8,930 bases of DNA. It comes from Thermoplasmata archaeon (GTDB lineage Archaea; Thermoplasmatota; Thermoplasmata; UBA184). The notes beneath the pieces were generated by a model. That model saw nothing but the letters and a program-made list of their open reading frames with translations, had not been told where the DNA came from and ran no database searches. Positions 5,424 through 8,930 of the stretch are shown here, one piece after another. The position numbers were made by a program, and so were the translations under genes. The DNA lies in contig DAHVAA010000055.1 of NCBI GenBank assembly GCA_027314845.1, forward strand, positions 1 to 8,930. The letters are read 5' to 3'. Within the stretch, counting starts at the first letter, position 1; every line of letters begins with the position of its first letter.

Positions 5424-5431
5424 GATTAAGG
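5424..5431 (+). promoter_or_regulatory. Candidate TATA box of the acyl-CoA synthetase gene
   Basis: GATTAAGG lies in the 107-base gap after msrB. Start of transcription would fall near 5453, giving a leader of about 55 bases that ends in the Shine-Dalgarno-like GGAGGGG at 5500-5506. This gene is therefore probably leadered, unlike its neighbours. Confidence 0.5.
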
Positions 5432-5509
5432 CGGACCCCTCCGTACGGAAACCGATTCCCGGAGCTGGCCCGCTCTCGGGGAGATCGGGAGGGGGTCTTG
5501 GAGGGGCTG

Positions 5510-7108
5510 ATGATGGACGACTACCCGCTGACCCTCTCGCCGCTCCTCGACCGGGCGGAGCGTCTCTTCCCCCGGGTCCGGATCTCGACCCGGGCCCCGG
5601 ACCGCTCGATCCGAGCGACCGATTACGCGACGGTCGTCGAACGCGCCCGCCGTCTGGCGGCCGCGATCCGCGCCGAAGGCCTCGCGCCGGGCGATCGCGT
5701 GGCCACCCTCATGTGGAACCAGTCGGCGCACCTCGAGGCGTATCTCGGCATTCCGGCGGCCGGCACCGTGCTCCACACGCTCAACCTGCGGCTTCCGCCA
5801 GAGCATCTCGCTTACGTGATCAATCACGCCGAGGACCGCTGGCTGCTCGTCGACGACGTGCTGCTGCCGGTCCTCGCTCGTGTCCGCGACCAGATCCACG
5901 CCGAACGGGTCTTCGTCGTCCCGTTTTCCGGCCAGCCGGTGCCGGCCGGTTTCGGCGACTACGAGGCGCTCCTGCGCGAACACGCACCGCTGCGGGACCT
6001 ACCGGCGCTCGGGGAGCGGGACGCTGCCGGGCTCTGCTATACGTCCGGCACCACCGGTCAGTTGAAGGGCGTGCTCTACTCGCACCGTTCGATCGTCCTG
6101 CACTCGTTCTCCGAAGCGGTGGGTCTCGGGCTCTCCCAGTCGGACGCGGTGCTCGTGGTGGTGCCGATGTTCCATGCCAACGCCTGGGGACTCCCGTTCA
6201 CGCTGACGATGCTGGGCGCCCGCCAGGTCCTTCCGGGCCCGCAGCTCGACCCGGAGAACCTCCTTGACCTGATGGCGACGGAGGGAGTAACGCTCGCGGC
6301 GGGCGTCCCCTCGATCTGGCTCGGCCTTCTGGAGGCGCTCGAGAGGGAGCCGAAACGCTGGCCGCTCTCTCCGCACCTGCGGATGGTCATCGGCGGGTCC
6401 GCCGTCTCCGAGTCGATGATACGGCGATTCGCCCGGATCGGTCTTCGGGTGATCCAGGGCTACGGGATGACCGAGACCACTCCGGTCGTGACGCTGAGCG
6501 CCCCGAAGGCCGAGATGCTTACCTGGCCCGAGGACCGACTTTTCGCGCTCGGCGCGCGCCAGGGCCTCCCCGTGCCGTTCGCGGAGGCCCGCGTCCGCCA
6601 GGGGTCGCAGGACCTCACCTGGGACGGGAAGAGCGCCGGGGAGCTTGAGCTGCGGGGACCGTGGGTCGCGCGCGCGTACTTCCGGGAGGCGGAAAGCCCC
6701 GAGAAGTGGACCGAGGACGGTTGGCTCCGCACCGGTGACTTGGCGACGATCGACCCCGAGGGCTTCGTCGAGATCGTCGATCGACTGAAGGACCTCGTGA
6801 GGTCGGGCGGAGAGTGGATCAGTTCGGTCGCGCTCGAGAACGTGCTCGCGGGACATCCGGCCGTGCGCGAAGCTGCGGTCGTCGCCGTGCCCAGCCCGAA
6901 GTGGGGGGAGCGGCCGGTCGCGTTCGTCGTGCTGAAGGACGGCGCCAGTGCGTCGGACGCCGACCTCCGGGAGCTCCTCGAGGGTCGCTATCCGAAGTGG
7001 TGGGTCCCCGACGAGTTCCGCTTCGTGCCCGCGCTCCCGAAGACGTCGACGGGCAAGGTCTCGAAGCTCACCCTTCGACGGGGGCTGGTCGGGCCGACCG
7101 CCCCTTAG
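5510..7108 (+). CDS. Medium/long-chain fatty-acyl-CoA synthetase (AMP-forming)
   Basis: This 532-residue enzyme of the ANL superfamily activates a fatty acid with ATP to an acyl-adenylate, then transfers it to CoA. The core motifs are intact. They are YTSGTTGQLKG (ATP loop, from 177), MFHANAWG (220-227), GYGMTETTP (from 317), TGD (408-410), the hinge segment DRLKDLVRSGGEW (424-436), and PKTSTGK with catalytic Lys516. The N-terminus MMDDYPLTLSPLL, the FHANAWG motif and SGGEWISS are characteristic of the subgroup containing Thermus thermophilus long-chain acyl-CoA synthetase and AlkK-type enzymes. These favour medium to long fatty acids over acetate or aromatic acids. ATG 5510 is followed at once by ATG 5513; GGAGGGG precedes both. 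No beta-oxidation or lipid genes adjoin it, so the physiological substrate is open. In an archaeon it could serve use of external fatty acids or exchange of acyl groups. Confidence 0.93.
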   Translation: MMDDYPLTLSPLLDRAERLFPRVRISTRAPDRSIRATDYATVVERARRLAAAIRAEGLAPGDRVATLMWNQSAHLEAYLGIPAAGTVLHTLNLRLPPEHLAYVINHAEDRWLLVDDVLLPVLARVRDQIHAERVFVVPFSGQPVPAGFGDYEALLREHAPLRDLPALGERDAAGLCYTSGTTGQLKGVLYSHRSIVLHSFSEAVGLGLSQSDAVLVVVPMFHANAWGLPFTLTMLGARQVLPGPQLDPENLLDLMATEGVTLAAGVPSIWLGLLEALEREPKRWPLSPHLRMVIGGSAVSESMIRRFARIGLRVIQGYGMTETTPVVTLSAPKAEMLTWPEDRLFALGARQGLPVPFAEARVRQGSQDLTWDGKSAGELELRGPWVARAYFREAESPEKWTEDGWLRTGDLATIDPEGFVEIVDRLKDLVRSGGEWISSVALENVLAGHPAVREAAVVAVPSPKWGERPVAFVVLKDGASASDADLRELLEGRYPKWWVPDEFRFVPALPKTSTGKVSKLTLRRGLVGPTAP

Positions 7109-7116
7109 CCTTCCTC

Positions 7117-7124
7117 TCTTAAGG
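7117..7124 (+). promoter_or_regulatory. TATA box of the DUF1028 gene, leaderless promoter
   Basis: TCTTAAGG is centred about 24.5 bases before GTG 7145. This is the standard archaeal TATA-to-start distance, so transcription should begin at or within a base or two of the start codon. It begins 8 bases after the acyl-CoA synthetase stop. Confidence 0.65.
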
Positions 7125-7144
7125 GGAGCCGACCATCCCCATCA

Positions 7145-7855
7145 GTGTACGACCGGCCCGATCACGGGACGTTCTCGCTCGTCGCGACCGATGTGGACGC
7201 GGGCTATTGGGGAGTGATCGTCGCCACCAAACCGACGTCGGTGGGGGCCGTCGTCCCCTGGGCGGAATGGAGGGTCGGCGCGGTGGCGACCCAGGCGAGC
7301 ACGAACTACTACTTCGGCCCCCGCGGGCTCGCGCATCTCCGTGCCGGGCTCGACGCCGAGACGGTCGTTCGACGCCTGGTCCGGTCGGACGGCCGTCGCG
7401 AGCACCGTCAGCTGGGGGTGGTCGACCGTCGAGGTCGCTCGGCCGCCTGGACCGGGAAGAAGTGCCTCGATTGGGCCGGCCACGTCACGGGAGACGGGTA
7501 CTCCTGCCAGGGGAACATCCTCGCGGGCGACGAGGTCGTGCCGTCGATGGTGCGGGCCTTCGAGGGCACTCGAGGTTCGCTCACCCACCGCCTGTACACC
7601 GCCCTCGTGGCGGGAGAGAAGGCCGGCGGGGACCGTCGAGGCATGGAGTCCGCGGCGCTCCTCGTGGTCCACCGGGAACGCTGGTTCGACCCCGCCTGGT
7701 CCGACCGATGGGTCGACTTGCGGGTCGACCAGCACGCCCGCCCCGTGGCGGAGCTCGGCCGGATCCTTCGCCGAGAGGAAGCGGCGACCCGCCGGTTCCT
7801 CGCGGCGCGGACCGCTCGGCTGGCCCGGCGCAGGAAGCGGCGAGTCCGTCGCTAG
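7145..7855 (+). CDS. DUF1028 family protein, putative Ntn-hydrolase fold
   Basis: This 236-residue protein shows DUF1028 family features throughout. These are GTFSLVATD (8-16), VVPWAEWRVGAVATQASTN (36-54), FGPRGLAHLRAGL (57-69), LGVVDRRGRSAAWTG (90-104), WAGHVTGDGYSCQGNILAG (110-128), AGGDRRGMESAALLV (160-174) and DLRVDQHARPVAEL (191-204). The family is placed in the Ntn-hydrolase superfamily, but its substrate is not established, so peptidase or amidase activity is only suggested. Most relatives begin directly at the TFS segment. Here eight residues precede T9, which would need removal if T9 or S11 were an N-terminal nucleophile. The last 25 residues are very basic (ending RRRKRRVRR), beyond the usual domain. 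GTG 7145 is supported by the TATA box about 24.5 bases upstream. Its stop codon overlaps that of the convergent flavodoxin-like gene. Confidence 0.9.
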   Translation: MYDRPDHGTFSLVATDVDAGYWGVIVATKPTSVGAVVPWAEWRVGAVATQASTNYYFGPRGLAHLRAGLDAETVVRRLVRSDGRREHRQLGVVDRRGRSAAWTGKKCLDWAGHVTGDGYSCQGNILAGDEVVPSMVRAFEGTRGSLTHRLYTALVAGEKAGGDRRGMESAALLVVHRERWFDPAWSDRWVDLRVDQHARPVAELGRILRREEAATRRFLAARTARLARRRKRRVRR

Positions 7856-8319
7856 GTCGATATCGCGAGGCTCGTTCGCACGGTCCGGCCGAGCTCGCGA
7901 GCTTTGCCCATCTCGCCGGCCATCACGGGTCCGCGGGTCGCCTCCACCGTGACGGACAATCCGAGGAACGGCGGCGAGACCATCGGGTTCTGGTCGCGTA
8001 GGATCGACTCGAGCTTCGACATCGCCTTCCCCCGGTCGGAGGCAAAGCAGGTATCGAAAAAGGCGACCCGCTTTCCCCGTAGGTCGAACCGGCGGAGTTG
8101 GCGCACCAGCTCCCGGGCCCGAACCGTCGGCGCGCCGAAGTGGTTCGGCGAGCCGATGACGATCACGTCGTGGTCCCGAACGTGCTCGGGGGTCGTATCC
8201 TTGACGTTCGTCACGACCGTGGCGAGCCGACCGTCGAAAGAGAGCCCCCGCGCGATCTCCTCCGCCACCGCCTTCGTGCAACCGTACCAGGAGTCGTAGA
8301 CGACGACCGCGGTGGCCAT
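7852..8319 (-). CDS. Flavodoxin-like protein
   Basis: This 155-residue protein has a single flavodoxin-like alpha/beta domain that should bind FMN and carry electrons or act as a small quinone or flavin reductase. The N-terminal strand VVVYDSWYG leads into the phosphate-binding loop SWYGCTKAVAEEIARGL (10-26). A second loop IGSPNHFGAPTVRAREL (55-71) and strand RVAFFDTCFASDRGKAM (84-100) supply the isoalloxazine-contact regions. Near the C-terminus, ATRGPVMAGEMGKARELGR (127-145) resembles menaquinone-dependent protoporphyrinogen-oxidase/FldA-like relatives. The length is typical of short-chain flavodoxins. ATG 8319 begins exactly at the first beta strand. It converges on the DUF1028 gene with a 4-base overlap and is divergent from the SnoaL-like gene. 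The redox partner is unknown. Confidence 0.88.
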   Translation of the reverse strand: MATAVVVYDSWYGCTKAVAEEIARGLSFDGRLATVVTNVKDTTPEHVRDHDVIVIGSPNHFGAPTVRARELVRQLRRFDLRGKRVAFFDTCFASDRGKAMSKLESILRDQNPMVSPPFLGLSVTVEATRGPVMAGEMGKARELGRTVRTSLAIST

Positions 8320-8362
8320 AGAACCCCGCGAGCCTTGGCCCGCGAAGGAGGACGGTCCCCCT

Positions 8363-8374
8363 GACTACATAGTC
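8363..8374. promoter_or_regulatory. Short palindrome in a divergent promoter region, candidate TATA or operator of the flavodoxin gene
   Basis: GACTA (8363-8367) and TAGTC (8370-8374) are complementary around CA. On the minus strand it reads GACTATGTAGTC, the only A/T-rich patch upstream of ATG 8319. Its centre is about 50 bases from the start codon, predicting a leader of roughly 24 bases. It could be the TATA box, an operator, or both. Confidence 0.4.
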
Positions 8375-8437
8375 CGACGGTGAGAGCGACTTGACACGAC
8401 CGGCGGGCGCGACCGGGCTCGGTCGCCGCCGCGAGTT

Positions 8438-8445
8438 CCTTAAGG
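8438..8445 (+). promoter_or_regulatory. Candidate TATA box of the SnoaL-like gene
   Basis: CCTTAAGG shares TTAAGG with the elements at 5424-5431 and 7117-7124. It would start transcription near 8467 and leave a GC-rich leader of about 35 bases before ATG 8503. Confidence 0.5.
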
Positions 8446-8502
8446 CGGGACGCTATCGCCCGGCCGGGCGGTCCCCGGGACGCCGGGGCAGGGCGTCGCG
8501 CG

Positions 8503-8930
8503 ATGACCGAGCTCGATCCGGACCGCATCGCGCTCAAGTTCGTGAACGAGATCAATCGACACGACGTTGCCGCGCTCTCCTCCATGATGGCGCCGGATTT
8601 CCGGTTCGTGGACGAGCTCGGCCACGAAGTACGCGGTCGGGAGCGGATGACCGCTACTTGGACCGCGTACTTCAGCGAGTTCCCCGACTACCACGTCGTG
8701 ATCCGGGACCACCTGGCGCTCGGCGTGACGGTCGCCCTTTTCGGAACGGCGAGCGGCACCCAAACAGGTCCGACTGCGGGGGGCCGGTATTCGCTGCCGG
8801 TGGCGTGGCGGGCGGTCGTCCGTGACGGCCATGTCGTCGAGTGGCAGATGTACACCGACCCGGAACCGTTGCGAAGGCCTCGCGTGCCGGGCGAACCCTC
8901 TACCCCGCCCTCCGCACCCGACCGCGAGGG
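8503..8930 (+). CDS. SnoaL-like (NTF2-fold) protein, cut by the right edge of the window
   Basis: ATG 8503 opens a frame with no stop before the window ends; 142 residues are visible. Residues 1-125 form a complete SnoaL/NTF2-like domain. It starts with helix IALKFVNEINRHDVAALSSM, then APDFRFVDELGHEVRGRERM and WTAYFSEFPDYHVVIRDHLA (53-72). The strands VALFGTASGTQTG, YSLPVAWRAVVRDGHVVEWQ and the final MYTDPEPL follow. This order is characteristic of the family, which includes polyketide cyclases, small hydrolases and many proteins of unknown role. A Pro-rich tail (GEPSTPPSAPD) follows, so little is likely missing. No other start codon lies just upstream in this frame. A TTAAGG element is 58-65 bases upstream. 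The substrate cannot be predicted. Confidence 0.85.
   Translation, partial: MTELDPDRIALKFVNEINRHDVAALSSMMAPDFRFVDELGHEVRGRERMTATWTAYFSEFPDYHVVIRDHLALGVTVALFGTASGTQTGPTAGGRYSLPVAWRAVVRDGHVVEWQMYTDPEPLRRPRVPGEPSTPPSAPDRE

Noticed and set aside
7142..8281. Long minus-strand frame of 379 codons
   Set aside because: It lies opposite the DUF1028 gene and in another frame of the flavodoxin-like gene, both clearly recognisable. Its composition is Arg/Gly/Pro-rich with no domain.
8320..8502. Small RNA or tRNA gene in the divergent gap
   Set aside because: No cloverleaf, anticodon stem or conserved T-loop sequence was found; only promoter-like A/T patches and a short palindrome are visible.
8440..8832. 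Minus-strand frame opposite the SnoaL-like gene
   Set aside because: The plus strand encodes a coherent SnoaL fold; the minus-strand product shows no recognisable features.

Overview
The window is GC-rich, with well over half of all bases G or C, and it looks archaeal. Several genes sit about 24-25 bases downstream of a short A/T island (often TTAAGG-like) with no room for a leader, which fits TATA-box promoters and leaderless mRNAs. One secreted protein is dense in N-glycosylation sequons. There is also a tandem winged-helix regulator of a type common in archaea. A high-GC member of the Thermoplasmatota is my best guess, but this is inference and no phylogenetic marker gene is present.

Layout. 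(1) Bases 1-1024: the C-terminal end of an unidentified membrane protein, a small two-helix membrane protein, and a tandem winged-helix transcription factor that starts one base after the small gene stops. (2) Bases 1111-2779: a 343-residue cell-surface protein with 12 sequons and an anchor helix, then an RDD-family membrane protein. (3) Bases 2838-4889, minus strand: a GltD/GltA-type iron-sulfur flavoprotein (glutamate synthase small-subunit or NfnB family) preceded by three perfect inverted repeats, then a small SHOCT-domain membrane protein. (4) Bases 5022-7108, plus strand: methionine-R-sulfoxide reductase MsrB and a medium/long-chain acyl-CoA synthetase. (5) Bases 7145-8319: a DUF1028 Ntn-hydrolase-like protein and a flavodoxin-like protein that converge and share one CTAG for both stop codons. 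(6) Bases 8503-8930: a SnoaL-like (NTF2-fold) protein running off the right edge.

The genes are mostly single transcription units of general metabolism and envelope function, not one pathway. The only plausible multi-gene module is the small membrane protein, the regulator and perhaps the glycosylated surface protein. Redox functions recur (GltA-like flavoprotein, MsrB, flavodoxin) but do not form an operon.

No mobile element, CRISPR array, tRNA or rRNA was seen, and no gene-free stretch exceeds 300 bases. The longest are 8320-8502, 4272-4430 and 4890-5021, all of which look like promoter regions. I found no convincing new multi-gene system. The most unusual points are a flavoprotein lacking the usual FAD-contacting Asp motif, the triple inverted repeat at its promoter, and the recurring leaderless-promoter pattern.
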